Positions 35,222 through 45,022 of a stretch of DNA of 64,000 nucleotides are shown piece after piece. Position 1 is the first letter of the stretch. The number at the start of each line of letters is the position of its first letter. The DNA is taken from NCBI RefSeq assembly GCF_002153605.1, contig NZ_JOPG01000001.1, positions 62,001 to 126,000 on the forward strand. The letters are read 5' to 3'. Both the position numbers and the translations under genes were made by a program. Under the pieces are notes generated by a model, which worked only from the letters and a program-made list of their open reading frames with translations, was not told the origin of the DNA and made no database searches. The stretch is from Acetobacter malorum (GTDB lineage: Bacteria; Pseudomonadota; Alphaproteobacteria; Acetobacterales; Acetobacteraceae).

Positions 35222-37045
35222 TCAGTCTTTGTTGCCTGAGCGTTCGCGCTTCTTACGTTCGTTGGGGTCAAGGTAACGCTTACGCAGACGGATGGCAGAG
35301 GGGGTGACTTCCACCAGCTCGTCATCTTCAATGTAGGCAATTGCCTGTTCCAGAGACATCCGGCGCGGCGGCGTCAGGAACAGGGCGTCGTCCTTACCGG
35401 ACGCACGCATGTTGGTCAGCTTCTTTTCGCGAACACCGTTCACTTCCAGATCGTTTTCACGAGAATGCTCACCGATGATCATGCCGACATAGACTTTTTC
35501 GCCAGCATCCACGAACAGCGTGCCACGGTCCTGCAGAGAGAACAGGGAATACGTCGTGGTGTTGCCGTCTTCTGCGGAAATCAGGGACCCGTTACGGCGA
35601 CCTTCAATGGTGCCGGCATAGGGCTGATAGCCGTGGAACAGACGGTTCATGATGCCCGTGCCGCGCGTGTCGGTCAGGAATTCACCATGGTAGCCGATCA
35701 GCCCGCGAGACGGGATGATGAAGGTCAGACGCACCTTGTCGCCACCGGAGGGACGCATGTCCTGCATCTGGCCTTTACGCAGAGACATCTTCTCCACGAC
35801 CACGCCGGAATAGGGCTCGTCCACGTCAATGGTGACTTCTTCAAACGGCTCTTCGCGCTCACCGGTTTCCTCGTTGGTGCGATACAGCACGCGGGGACGA
35901 CCGATGGTCAGCTCAAAGCCTTCACGGCGCATGGTTTCAATCAGAACGCCCAGCTGAAGTTCGCCACGACCAGCTACTTCAAACGCTTCGCTTTCCGGGC
36001 TGTCGGTCACGCGGATGGCGATGTTGCTTTCCGTTTCCTTGAACAGACGGTCACGAATCTGGCGAGACGTCACCTTCTTGCCTTCACGGCCACCCAGCGG
36101 GCCATCGTTCAGGCGGAACGTCATGGACAGCGTCGGCGGATCAACCGGAATTGCGTGCAGCGGTTCAGCCACTTCCGGGGAGGCAATCGTGTCAGGAATG
36201 GTGGCTTCGGACAGGCCAGCAACGGCAACAATGTCACCGGCTTCCACTTCCTCAACGCCCACGCGGTCCAGACCACGGAAGGACAGCAGCTTGGTCAGAC
36301 GGCCCGTTTCCACCACGGAGCCATCAGCGCGCAGCACCTTAACCGGCATGTTGACGCGCGCACGGCCCTGCTCAACACGACCCGTGAGCACGCGGCCCAG
36401 GAAGTTGTCGTTCTCAAGGATGGTGGCCGTCATAGCGAACGGCTTTTCCTTGTCCAGAGCCGGAGCCGGAACGTGCTTGAGGATCAGGTCGAACATCGGG
36501 CTGAGGTCTTTACGCGGACCTTCCAGCTCAACATCGGCCCAGCCCTGACGGCCAGAAGCATACAGCATCGGGAAGTCGAGCTGTTCATCATTCGCACCGA
36601 GGGCTGCGAACAGATCGAAAATTTCGTTGTGCACTTCGTCCGGACGGGCATCGCCACGGTCAATTTTGTTGACCACAACAATCGGCTTCAGGCCACGGGC
36701 CAGAGCCTTGCCCACCACAAACTTGGTCTGCGGCAGCGCGCCCTCAGCAGAGTCAACCAGCACCACAGCGCCGTCCACCATGCTCAGAATACGTTCCACT
36801 TCCCCGCCGAAGTCGGCGTGTCCGGGGGTGTCGATGATGTTGATGCGCGTGTCTTTCCAGACAACGGACGTGCACTTGGCAAGAATGGTAATACCACGCT
36901 CACGTTCCAGATCATTGCTGTCCATGGCGCGTTCAGCAACGTGCTGATGCTCATGGAACGAGCCAGACTGTTTCAGCAGTTCATCAACGAGAGTCGTCTT
37001 GCCATGATCGACGTGAGCAATGATGGCGATATTGCGGATATCCAT
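35222..37045 (-). CDS. typA: Translational GTPase TypA/BipA
   Basis: 607 residues, standard length. A ribosome-associated GTPase of the EF-G family that supports ribosome assembly and stress or cold adaptation. The G motifs are [15 protein letters not shown] (G1), RERGITI (G2), [14 protein letters not shown] (G3) and [13 protein letters not shown] (G4), followed by domains 2, 3 and the TypA-specific C-terminus ([40 protein letters not shown]). The tail is very basic ([17 protein letters not shown]). It starts at the ATG at 37045 and stands alone. Confidence 0.98.
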   Translation of the reverse strand: MDIRNIAIIAHVDHGKTTLVDELLKQSGSFHEHQHVAERAMDSNDLERERGITILAKCTSVVWKDTRINIIDTPGHADFGGEVERILSMVDGAVVLVDSAEGALPQTKFVVGKALARGLKPIVVVNKIDRGDARPDEVHNEIFDLFAALGANDEQLDFPMLYASGRQGWADVELEGPRKDLSPMFDLILKHVPAPALDKEKPFAMTATILENDNFLGRVLTGRVEQGRARVNMPVKVLRADGSVVETGRLTKLLSFRGLDRVGVEEVEAGDIVAVAGLSEATIPDTIASPEVAEPLHAIPVDPPTLSMTFRLNDGPLGGREGKKVTSRQIRDRLFKETESNIAIRVTDSPESEAFEVAGRGELQLGVLIETMRREGFELTIGRPRVLYRTNEETGEREEPFEEVTIDVDEPYSGVVVEKMSLRKGQMQDMRPSGGDKVRLTFIIPSRGLIGYHGEFLTDTRGTGIMNRLFHGYQPYAGTIEGRRNGSLISAEDGNTTTYSLFSLQDRGTLFVDAGEKVYVGMIIGEHSRENDLEVNGVREKKLTNMRASGKDDALFLTPPRRMSLEQAIAYIEDDELVEVTPSAIRLRKRYLDPNERKKRERSGNKD

Positions 37046-37340
37046 GAAAAGGCCTGATTTTCCCTACGCGCTGTGCCGCCGCCGACGGTCTCTTTGTCGG
37101 GGCGGTTGAGCGCGGTCTATAATTTCGCTGGCCCGTTGATAATCTCCAGCGCGGAATATTGCACGTAAAATCCTCACAAGGTCCGCAACTCTTCCGTGCG
37201 GCATGCCCTCCGCACCCTTCTGCCAGAGCGTTTTCAGCCCCTTCATCACAGGGGTGTGACATTGGACAGCGGGCACAAATGGAATTAAGGATCACTCTCA
37301 ACACCACACGTTCCACCCGCCACAGCAGGACAACGCAACC

Positions 37341-37643
37341 GTGCGCCTGAACGAGCTTCCCCTTGAGTGTCAGGGCATTATCGACCATGTCGCGCCCACA
37401 ACCCCGGCAGACCCCATTGCCCGGCGGCTGGAGGAATTTGGCTTTGTTCCTGGTGAACCGGTGAAGGTTGTGGCCTTTGGTCCCTTTGGAGGAGACCCGA
37501 TGGCGGTGGAAATCGGCTTTACCCGCTTCGCCCTCCGCCGGTCAGAGGCCGCGCGGGTGGTGATGCAGGACTCCGCAGAGGCACTCAGTAAGCTGGACCC
37601 AACCCTGCACACGGCCTCCCCCGGCCAGACGGAGGAGGCATGA
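37341..37643 (+). CDS. feoA: Ferrous iron transport protein A
   Basis: 100 residues, a single SH3-like FeoA domain: IARRLEEFGFVPGEPVKVVA then FGGDPMAVEIGFTRFALRRS. Needed with FeoB for Fe2+ import, though its precise role is unsettled. Translation starts at a GTG (37341) and the stop overlaps the feoB ATG (ATGA), indicating coupled translation. In the 295-bp upstream gap I saw only a half Fur site (TGATAAT at 37137-37143), so regulation cannot be settled by eye. Confidence 0.92.
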   Translation: MRLNELPLECQGIIDHVAPTTPADPIARRLEEFGFVPGEPVKVVAFGPFGGDPMAVEIGFTRFALRRSEAARVVMQDSAEALSKLDPTLHTASPGQTEEA

Positions 37644-39478
37644 CCAGCACCCTGCCCCTGCGCGTCGCGCTGGTTGGCAACCCCAACTGCGGCAAGACCG
37701 CCCTTTTCAATCAGCTGACCGGCAGCCGCCAGAAGGTGGCGAACTATGCGGGCGTCACGGTGGAACGCAAGGCGGGCCGCCTGACCACGCCCACGGGCCG
37801 CACCGTGCAAATTCTGGACCTGCCGGGCACCTACAGCCTGAACGCCACCAGCCCCGATGAAGCCGTCACCCGTGATGTCTGCCGGGGCGTCTATAAAGGT
37901 GAGCCCGCGCCGGACCTGCTGATCAGCGTTCTGGCGGCCACCAATCTGCGCCTGCATCTGCGCTTTGCGCTGGAACTGCGCCAGCTTGGCCGCCCGATGA
38001 TTATCGTGCTCAACATGATTGACGCAGTACGGAAACAGGGGCTGGAAATTGATGTCCCGCGCCTGCAGGCGGAACTGGGTGTGCCCGTCGTCACCGCCAT
38101 TGGCGTCAAACGTGGTGGGGCCGCCAACATTGTGCAGGCACTGGACGAACCCGTGCCCCCTCCTCCGGCCCCGCTGCCCGAGGGTACGGACCTGCACGCA
38201 GAAATCCGCCGCCTGCTTGCTCTATGCGTGCGCCGCACCTCCACCCGCCACCCTCAGTTTGATGCCCGGCTGGACCGCTGGGTGCTCCACCCCGTCTGGG
38301 GCATGCTTATCCTGCTGGTGCTGCTGTTCATTATGTTTCAGGCGGTGTTCTCATGGGCGCAGCCCTTCATGGACCTGCTGCAAAGCGGCATGGATCAACT
38401 GGGCGAGTTTGTCGGCACCCTGCTGCCTGAGGGCATTCTGCGCAGCCTGATTGTGGAAGGCATTATTGCCGGGGCGGGCACGGTGATTGTCTTCCTGCCG
38501 CAGATCCTCATCCTGTTCCTGTGGATTCTCGCACTGGAAGAATCCGGCTACCTGCCCCGCGCGGCCTTCATGCTGGATAAGCTGATGGCCTCTGCCGGGT
38601 TAAGCGGTCGCTCCTTCATCCCGCTGCTGTCGAGCTTTGCCTGTGCGGTGCCGGGCATCATGTCCACCCGCACCATTCAGAACCCGCGGGACCGGATGGT
38701 GACCATCCTCATCGCCCCGCTGATGACGTGTTCGGCTCGCCTGCCCGTCTATGCGCTGCTGATTGCCGCGTTTGTGCCTTCCCGCACGGTGCTGGGACTG
38801 TTCAACCTGCACGGGCTGGTGCTGTTCGCGCTCTATGCCGCCGGTGTGCTGAGCGCGCTGGTGGTGGCCCGTGTGCTGAAAAAACGGGACACGGCAGAAC
38901 ATCCGCTGCTGATGGAACTGCCCAGCTACCGCGTGCCCGGCCTGCAAAGTCTGTGCATTGAACTGTGGCAGCGGGCCCGCATTTTCCTCTCCCGCGTGGG
39001 CACCATCATCGTCACGCTCAGCGTCATCATGTGGGCGCTCTCCAGCTTCCCCGCCCCGCCTGCCGGTGCGGTTGGTCCGGCTATTGACTGGAGTCTGGCT
39101 GGCCGGATCGGTCATCTCATGCTGCCGCTCTTCGCCTTTATTGGCTTCAACTGGCAGATCTGCGTGGCCCTCATCCCCGGTCTGGCCGCGCGTGAGGTGG
39201 CTGTGAGCGGTCTGGCGACGGTCTATTCCGTTGGTGCGTCTGAAGGCGATGCTGCAACCCAGCTCGCCCCCCTGCTCTCGGCCCACTGGAGCCTTGCAAC
39301 GGCGTTCTCTTTGCTGGCATGGTATGTGTATGCACCGCAGTGCTTCTCAACTCTTGCGGTCATCCGGCGAGAAACCGGGTCCTGGCGTCTGGTCTGGGTC
39401 TCTGTGGCCTACCTGTTCGGGCTGGCTTATCTGGCCTCTTTCCTGACCTACCACATCACCCGCTTCTTCACCGGTTAA
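37640..39478 (+). CDS. feoB: Ferrous iron transporter B
   Basis: 612 residues, shorter than the roughly 770 of E. coli FeoB but complete for the short form. The cytoplasmic G domain has GNPNCGKTALFNQLTG (G1), DLPGTYSLNATSPDE (G3) and LNMIDAVRKQG (G4); then a helical domain and a membrane part with the gate-like motifs SSFACAVPGIMSTRTI and LIAPLMTCSARLPVYALLI, both with the conserved Cys. A C-terminal membrane segment WYVYAPQCFSTLAVIRRETG follows. It imports Fe2+ across the inner membrane. It overlaps feoA and is followed by a small Cys-rich membrane protein. Confidence 0.97.
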   Translation: MTSTLPLRVALVGNPNCGKTALFNQLTGSRQKVANYAGVTVERKAGRLTTPTGRTVQILDLPGTYSLNATSPDEAVTRDVCRGVYKGEPAPDLLISVLAATNLRLHLRFALELRQLGRPMIIVLNMIDAVRKQGLEIDVPRLQAELGVPVVTAIGVKRGGAANIVQALDEPVPPPPAPLPEGTDLHAEIRRLLALCVRRTSTRHPQFDARLDRWVLHPVWGMLILLVLLFIMFQAVFSWAQPFMDLLQSGMDQLGEFVGTLLPEGILRSLIVEGIIAGAGTVIVFLPQILILFLWILALEESGYLPRAAFMLDKLMASAGLSGRSFIPLLSSFACAVPGIMSTRTIQNPRDRMVTILIAPLMTCSARLPVYALLIAAFVPSRTVLGLFNLHGLVLFALYAAGVLSALVVARVLKKRDTAEHPLLMELPSYRVPGLQSLCIELWQRARIFLSRVGTIIVTLSVIMWALSSFPAPPAGAVGPAIDWSLAGRIGHLMLPLFAFIGFNWQICVALIPGLAAREVAVSGLATVYSVGASEGDAATQLAPLLSAHWSLATAFSLLAWYVYAPQCFSTLAVIRRETGSWRLVWVSVAYLFGLAYLASFLTYHITRFFTG

Positions 39479-39508
39479 CGCCCTACGGCTGATAACAGGA
39501 GGACACCT

Positions 39509-39748
39509 GTGACACAGATTATCCTCGTTGCTCTGATCGTCGTTTTCTGCGCGGCCTACTGGCTGCAAAAGCTGGCTCCGGCCACGCTTGTGCCTTTCTG
39601 GCGCACACTTGCAGGCCTGCTGCGTAACACACAGCACCTGACCAGCCTGCGCGCCCGTGCTGAGCGACTGGCAACCCCCGGCGGCCTGCGCACCGGCTGC
39701 GGCAGTTGCAAGAACTGTGACAGCAGCAAGGGGGGCGGCTGTCACTAA
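39509..39748 (+). CDS. FeoB-associated Cys-rich membrane peptide
   Basis: 79 residues starting at a GTG after GGAGGACAC. One N-terminal membrane helix (IILVALIVVFCAAYWL) and a C-terminal GCGSCKNCDSSKGGGCH, whose closely spaced cysteines could bind iron or an iron-sulfur cluster. It follows feoB by 30 bp and ends at a terminator. Such peptides often follow feoB in other bacteria and are thought to take the place of FeoC; that role is inferred. Confidence 0.78.
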   Translation: MTQIILVALIVVFCAAYWLQKLAPATLVPFWRTLAGLLRNTQHLTSLRARAERLATPGGLRTGCGSCKNCDSSKGGGCH

Positions 39749-39754
39749 GAACGC

Positions 39755-39791
39755 AAAAAAGGAAATGCCCGGATAAGGCACTTCCTTTTTT
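39755..39791 (+). terminator. Terminator of the feo operon
   Basis: AAAAAAGGAA.TGCC pairs with GGCA.TTCCTTTTTT, with one mismatch, seven bases after the stop of the Cys-rich peptide gene. Its symmetric A/T runs could also serve the opposite strand. Confidence 0.82.
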
Positions 39792-39860
39792 ATGGCGGCA
39801 TTCCTCCCGCCGCATGGGCCTGCCGGACCACCGCCCGGCAAACTCACTCCGTAAAAAATC

Positions 39861-42245
39861 TCAGTAAGTAAAGCTGACTTCCCCCAGGAACATTCTCCCC
39901 GCAGACGGCGTTGCGCGGTTGGAGAACAGGCTCTGGTAGTTCAGACGGTTGGCAAGGTTGTAACCGTTCATGGACACTTTCCAGTGCTTGTCAAAGCGAT
40001 GGGAAATCACCGCACTGAAGTCCAGATTAGCCGGAGCCCGCAGGGTGTTGGCCGTATTGAGCCACACATGCTGACGCCACGTCACACCACCACCAAATGA
40101 GATATTATAAGGCGTGTGGGCAAACGCGTTATAAACCGACCACAGCGTGGCCTGATTATGCGGCACATACTGAACATTCTTGCCACGGTTGGCTTTGGTG
40201 GCGGAATAGGTCGTGTCACTGTCATACAGGGCGTAGGTGGCCGTAATATTCCAGCCCGGCAGAATGATGCCGCCCACGGACAATTCCAGCCCCTGATTGC
40301 GCTGCCGGTCAGATGACCCCTGCACTTCCCCTGTTACCGGGTCAGCATTCATGGTGTTGCCTTTATCCAGCCGGAAGAGCGAGGCCGTTGCGCCAATCCG
40401 GTCATGGAACAGGCTGTATTTGGCCCCGAGTTCATAAAGCTGGGATTTTTCCGGGCTGGCGAAGGAGTTTGTGCCCGGGCGGATCGGCACAGACCCGTTG
40501 GTGACATACATGCCCATCGGCGTGGTGGAGCTTGCCCATGTGAAGTAATAGGTCTGGTGTTCATCCGGTGTCGCCACAAGGCTGACATTGGGGTTGAACA
40601 CACCGCTGACATCATGGAAGTGGCTGTCAGGGTTTTTGGCAACATCCCCGCCTGTCATGTTGTAACTTGTCTGCCAGCGGTCCCACCGGAACCCGCCTTT
40701 GACGGAAAGCCACTTTGTCAGCCAGATCTGGTCAAACAGGAACAGGCCGGTATCAAACCCGTAGCCACTGCTGTGAGATTTGGCATGCAGTGAGCCCAGA
40801 GACACCAGACCAGCCGGATTGCTATCCCCGGGCACAAGGTCAAGATTCCCTACGTATGGGTTGGGGTTGATGAGGCTGGCATAGGGTTTGGGGTTCAGAT
40901 AGGTGGATTGTGAGCGCACGTCATTCACGCGTTCAATATCAAACCCGGCCACAAGCTGGTGCCGCAGAAAACCTGTGTTGAAGTTGGCCACCATGGACGC
41001 AACATTCTGCACGGACCAGCTTTTCTGCTCATACGGCAGCGGAGCCATATAGGTGCCGGGACCAGTGCCATTCCCAGCCCCCACCGGGCCCGAGCGCGCA
41101 ACAAGTGCCGCTGCCGGGTCACCGTTGAAATAGTTGTTCACGCAGGTTGTGTCACACGTAGCTTTGGAGGCCGCAAAAGTGCGGTAATACTGACCGCCGC
41201 GCAGATCATCATAAACGGTAATATGGTCGTTCACCTTATAGGTGAAGCGGGCTGTTTCCATATTATCGTTCGTGGCGTTCTGGTCATTATTGGTGCCATA
41301 CCAGTTGGTGCGCTTCACACCATATTCCGTAATGGGCATGCCGTAGGATGCACCGGGTTTTGTAACAACCGGCACCCCAAAATCAGGCACGGAATTTTCC
41401 TGCTGGTGCATGTATTGCAACACCAGCGTAGCGCGTTTGCCCAGACCAAAGGCAATGGAGGGGGCAACACCCCAGCGATGCGAATAAATGAAGTCCCGCC
41501 CGACAACATTATGCTCATCACCCATGCCAGTCAGGCGGAAGGCGGTGGAACTGTCCAGCTTCTGGTTAATATCCAGCGTGCCCCGGTAATAGCTGCCGGA
41601 CCCACCTGTAAATTCAGAGGAATAACGGTTTTGCAAACCGGGGGTCTTGGTCACCATGTTAATGGCGCCCCCTGTGGTGCCATTCCCGAACACTTCCGAG
41701 GACGGCCCTTTGATGACGGACACAGAGTCAAAATTAAAGGAATCTCGGGAATAAACGCCAAAGTCCCTTAACCCGTCCTCGTAGATATCATTCTGCGCCT
41801 GAAAACCGCGGATCAGGAACTGGTCCCCGTTCATGCCGCCTGCGCCCTCGCCGATGGAGGAGGTCACCCCGGGCACGTTCCGCAACGCTTCATCCAGAGA
41901 CTTCACATTTTGCTGCCGCATGAGGGCCTGCGGCACAACATTGATATTTTGGGGCGTATGCATCACGTCCTGCGGCATACGGGAAAGGCCGACAGAATCA
42001 TGCATGGTGTTAAAGCCATGCCCCGTTACGATCAGGCGTTCTTCATCCGTCGCATCCACACTGCCAACGCGTGTGGCCGGCAGTCCCGCCTCGGCTCCTG
42101 TTTTATGGCGTTTGTTCTCGCGCTTAGGTGACTCCTTGTTTTCCTCATGCAGCGTATCAGAGGATGACGCCCACGCATGGGCTGAGAAAAAGAGAACACC
42201 TGCAACAGATACCGGGGTGAGATACGCCTTATAGACCCTTGTCAT
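39861..42245 (-). CDS. TonB-dependent siderophore receptor
   Basis: 794 residues. Signal peptide (VAGVLFFSAHAWASS), a charged linker, and a plug with MHTPQNINVVPQALMRQQNV, SLDEALRNVPGVTSSIGEG, GDQFLIRGFQAQNDIYEDGL and VIKGPSSEVFGNGTTGGAIN, then the barrel ending GEVSFTY. The plug is of the catecholate-siderophore (Fiu/PupB-like) kind. It is clearly a paralogue of the receptor at 61116-63515, with the same plug motifs and the same end-of-barrel NLANRLNYxxLFSNRxTPS. A perfect Fur box (42295-42309) lies 50 bp upstream, so iron limitation should induce it. It faces the feo operon convergently. Confidence 0.93.
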   Translation of the reverse strand: MTRVYKAYLTPVSVAGVLFFSAHAWASSSDTLHEENKESPKRENKRHKTGAEAGLPATRVGSVDATDEERLIVTGHGFNTMHDSVGLSRMPQDVMHTPQNINVVPQALMRQQNVKSLDEALRNVPGVTSSIGEGAGGMNGDQFLIRGFQAQNDIYEDGLRDFGVYSRDSFNFDSVSVIKGPSSEVFGNGTTGGAINMVTKTPGLQNRYSSEFTGGSGSYYRGTLDINQKLDSSTAFRLTGMGDEHNVVGRDFIYSHRWGVAPSIAFGLGKRATLVLQYMHQQENSVPDFGVPVVTKPGASYGMPITEYGVKRTNWYGTNNDQNATNDNMETARFTYKVNDHITVYDDLRGGQYYRTFAASKATCDTTCVNNYFNGDPAAALVARSGPVGAGNGTGPGTYMAPLPYEQKSWSVQNVASMVANFNTGFLRHQLVAGFDIERVNDVRSQSTYLNPKPYASLINPNPYVGNLDLVPGDSNPAGLVSLGSLHAKSHSSGYGFDTGLFLFDQIWLTKWLSVKGGFRWDRWQTSYNMTGGDVAKNPDSHFHDVSGVFNPNVSLVATPDEHQTYYFTWASSTTPMGMYVTNGSVPIRPGTNSFASPEKSQLYELGAKYSLFHDRIGATASLFRLDKGNTMNADPVTGEVQGSSDRQRNQGLELSVGGIILPGWNITATYALYDSDTTYSATKANRGKNVQYVPHNQATLWSVYNAFAHTPYNISFGGGVTWRQHVWLNTANTLRAPANLDFSAVISHRFDKHWKVSMNGYNLANRLNYQSLFSNRATPSAGRMFLGEVSFTY

Positions 42246-42294
42246 TCACCTGCCCTTTGGAAGTATGTCAAACTTGACACACATAAAGAGCAAG

Positions 42295-42309
42295 TGAGAA
42301 TTATTCTCA
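42295..42309 (-). promoter_or_regulatory. Fur box upstream of the siderophore receptor
   Basis: TGAGAATTATTCTCA is a perfect 7-1-7 palindrome matching the Fur consensus TGANAATNATTNTCA. It lies 50 bases upstream of the receptor start and between the divergent receptor and MFS genes, so Fur could act on both. In acetic acid bacteria other regulators may share such sites. Confidence 0.85.
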
Positions 42310-42459
42310 ATTAATTTCTCACCAATTTCTTCTCGCACATAACAGGGTTGTGATTTTTAGCAGCTCCTCACAAAAACATCCGTCATATCCGCCGAGCGGA
42401 AAAGAACATAAAAAGCCGCATGACTTTAGAATTCTGATATTCAAAAACCCTGCTGGTGC

Positions 42460-43662
42460 GTGCCTCATGCACTGGCCTTTTTTCCAACCGTGTCTGGCCT
42501 GCTCTTGCTCCCTTCTGCTTCGTCTCCCACACATTCCCGCCTGCCCGTTCTCTCCCTCGTGTCTGTCGGGATGATTTTCGGCCTGACCTACGGGCTCAGC
42601 ACGCCGCTCCTCACGTTTTCTCTGCTGGACCACGGCTATGGCCCGCACACCATTGCCGCGCTGGCCATGATGCACGGCGTAGGGGTGCTGGGCATTGCCC
42701 CGTTCCTGCCCCGTCTGGCCGGATGGGCGGGGCCGCGTAAAGTGCTGCTGGCTGCACTGGGCTGCACCGCCGTCACACTTCTCCTGTTTCCCATCGTGCC
42801 GTCTGTCTGGTTCTGGTTCCCGCTCCGCCTTGTGCTGGGGGTGGCGACCGAGAGCATGCTCATCATGTCAGAAAGCTGGCTGAACCAGAGCACGGATGAC
42901 AGCAACCGCACCCGCACCATGGGCTATTACAGCGCCATGCTCTCCTCCGGCTTTGCCATTGGCCCGGTACTGCTCACGCTGGTCGGGCGGCATGGCATAG
43001 CCCCGTTCGCCATCACCAGTGTCTTTGTGCTGGCAGCCTTTGCCATGGTGAGCATGCCGTGGATGCGCGCGCCCAAACCGGAACGTCCGGCTCATAGCGG
43101 CCTGTGGCGCTATATCGGGATGGCCCCTATCGCCATTTGCGTCACGCTGCTCATGGCCATGCTGGAAGCCGCAAGCTCCGCTTTCCTGCCGCTTTACGCC
43201 CTGCATACGGGCTGGTCGGAACGTCAGGCCACGCTGCTGCTCTCTTCCATGCTGCTGGGCGCTATTGTGCTGCAAGCCCCGCTCGGTCGGCTGGCGGACC
43301 GGCTAAAAAACCCGCGCGCACTGCTTATCACCCTCGGCACGGCCTCCACGTTCGGGGCGCTGCTCTGGCCCCTCGCCATTGGCACGCCAGCGCTGGCCTA
43401 CCCGCTGCTGTTTGTGTGGGATGGACTGTTTGCTGCCTTGTATACGGTCGCGATGTCCGTGGTCGGCAGCCGGTTTTCCGGGGGAGACCTTGTGTCTGTT
43501 TATGCCGCTACGTCAGTTGCGTGGGGGCTTGGCTCCTTTATGGGGCCGGGCATGGCAGGCTCCGCCATGGCGTTTTCTCCCGCCAGCGGCCTCCCCTTGT
43601 TTGTCGCCAGCGCTTGCGGGCTGTTTACGCTGCTGCCAGTCTTCCTGAAAAACCGGGCCTGA
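42460..43662 (+). CDS. MFS transporter, YcaD-like
   Basis: 400 residues with 12 expected membrane helices. The reading starts at a GTG (42460); the first about 30 residues are poorly conserved, and an ATG at about 42571 (MIFGLTYGLSTPLLTF) is an alternative start. SESWLNQSTDDSNRTRTMGY, with helix-loop GYYSAMLSSGFAIGPVLL, is typical of the YcaD branch; LGRLADRLKNPRALL is the loop-8 MFS motif. The substrate is unknown. It diverges from the siderophore receptor and shares its Fur-box intergenic region. Confidence 0.85.
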   Translation: MPHALAFFPTVSGLLLLPSASSPTHSRLPVLSLVSVGMIFGLTYGLSTPLLTFSLLDHGYGPHTIAALAMMHGVGVLGIAPFLPRLAGWAGPRKVLLAALGCTAVTLLLFPIVPSVWFWFPLRLVLGVATESMLIMSESWLNQSTDDSNRTRTMGYYSAMLSSGFAIGPVLLTLVGRHGIAPFAITSVFVLAAFAMVSMPWMRAPKPERPAHSGLWRYIGMAPIAICVTLLMAMLEAASSAFLPLYALHTGWSERQATLLLSSMLLGAIVLQAPLGRLADRLKNPRALLITLGTASTFGALLWPLAIGTPALAYPLLFVWDGLFAALYTVAMSVVGSRFSGGDLVSVYAATSVAWGLGSFMGPGMAGSAMAFSPASGLPLFVASACGLFTLLPVFLKNRA

Positions 43663-43674
43663 TCGGCCCGCGCA

Positions 43675-44904
43675 TTACGCTGCGCCCGCGCCCTGCGTGT
43701 TGACCTGAAGGCGATAGAGCGATTCCCCTGCGCACATAAACAGCCAGTTCCGCTTCGGGCCACCAAAGGTGAGGTTGGACACCCCATGCGGCAGGCGGAT
43801 CCGGCCAATCAGCTGGCCTTCCGGGTTAAACACAAACACCCCGCACAGCCCCAGCGGCCCGCTGGCCCCACACCAGAGATTGCCGAAGATATCGGCCTTC
43901 ATCCCGTCCGGCCCCATCTGTACACCCTGAAAATGCATGTTGGTAAACAGGCGCGGGTTGGAGAGGGTGTTGTCCTTGTGCACGTCATACACATGCACGG
44001 CCTGATCCCCATCATGCCCATACCCACCCGGCTGCTTGCCGGAGGAAATGACATACAGACGGGAATGATCGGGCGAGAAGCACAGGCCGTTGGGGTTGGG
44101 CAGTTGCTCCTGCGTCAGCACACATTCAATCCGGCCTGAAGGATCAATCCGGAAGGTATGGTCTGCCTGCCGCTTCACGCCGCCAAGCTCACCGATCAGT
44201 TCTTCGCCTATCCGCCAGCGAATATGGCCTTCCGGGTTGGCCTCACCGCCCGGCTCATCCGCGTGGCCTTCGGTAAAGCCATCGCCATAGCCGGGGTCCG
44301 TAAACCAGATGCTGCCATCCGGGTGGGCAATCACATCATTAGGGGAGTTCAGGGCGTGGCCTTCATACCGGTCGGCCAGCACGCGCACGGACCCATCGTG
44401 CTCCCAGCGGATCACCCGGCGCAGGAAGTGCTCGCAGGAAATCTGGCGGCCCTGATAATCAAACGTGTTGCCGTTGGAATGGTAGGATTCCGGGCGGAAG
44501 ACCGTGACCTCGCCCGTCTCCCACAAGTAGCGGTACTGGCGGCTGGTTACGGTGTCGCTCAGCAGCAGATACCGCCCCTCGGCAGACCAGGCCGGACCTT
44601 CCAGCCATGTGCCCTTATCCCACACCCGGTGCAGGGTGGCAGCCCCAAACAGCAGGTCGCGGAAGGAGCGATCAATCACAATCACATCCGGGTCCGGCGT
44701 GTAGGCTGGCGGCGCGCCCGGCCCCCACTGGCGCGGCGGCGTGGTGGTGACGTCCGCCGGGCGGGTTGTTTCCGGCTGCGACGGGGTCACAACATGGTCT
44801 GCCGCCTGCGCGAGCGAGGAAACCGCAAGCCCTGTCGGAACGCAGGCAAGCCCCTGTAAAACCGTCCGGCGCTGCATAATGCTGCGGCGTGTCGCCTTAG
44901 CCAT
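43675..44904 (-). CDS. Exported gluconolactonase / SMP-30-like propeller
   Basis: 409 residues from the ATG at 44904, which has AGGAG ten bases upstream. The N-terminus RRSIMQRRTVLQGLACVPTG looks like a Tat signal ending SLAQAAD. The body matches SMP-30/gluconolactonase: WLEGPAWSAEGRYLLLSDTV (metal-binding Glu), the NGNTFDYQGR and SPNDVIAHPDGSIWFTDPGY blocks (metal Asn), and LPNPNGLCFSPDHSRLYVIS. The WLEGP, SPNDV and FTDPxYG motifs are those of glucono-1,5-lactone hydrolases. Periplasmic lactonase activity would fit glucose oxidation by acetic acid bacteria. It converges on the MFS gene. Confidence 0.88.
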   Translation of the reverse strand: MAKATRRSIMQRRTVLQGLACVPTGLAVSSLAQAADHVVTPSQPETTRPADVTTTPPRQWGPGAPPAYTPDPDVIVIDRSFRDLLFGAATLHRVWDKGTWLEGPAWSAEGRYLLLSDTVTSRQYRYLWETGEVTVFRPESYHSNGNTFDYQGRQISCEHFLRRVIRWEHDGSVRVLADRYEGHALNSPNDVIAHPDGSIWFTDPGYGDGFTEGHADEPGGEANPEGHIRWRIGEELIGELGGVKRQADHTFRIDPSGRIECVLTQEQLPNPNGLCFSPDHSRLYVISSGKQPGGYGHDGDQAVHVYDVHKDNTLSNPRLFTNMHFQGVQMGPDGMKADIFGNLWCGASGPLGLCGVFVFNPEGQLIGRIRLPHGVSNLTFGGPKRNWLFMCAGESLYRLQVNTQGAGAA

Positions 44905-45022
44905 TGTGTCTGACTCCTGCCTCATCAGGCACACCATCGGCGGGTACGCCTTTATTTTCCCTTCCCACTGTCATCCCTCGGGCGCTGTGTCCACCCGGAG
45001 AGCGGACGCAATGCCCAAATCC

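Noticed and set aside
37046-37340. Fur box before feoA
   Set aside because: Only a half-site TGATAAT is present; not enough to call.
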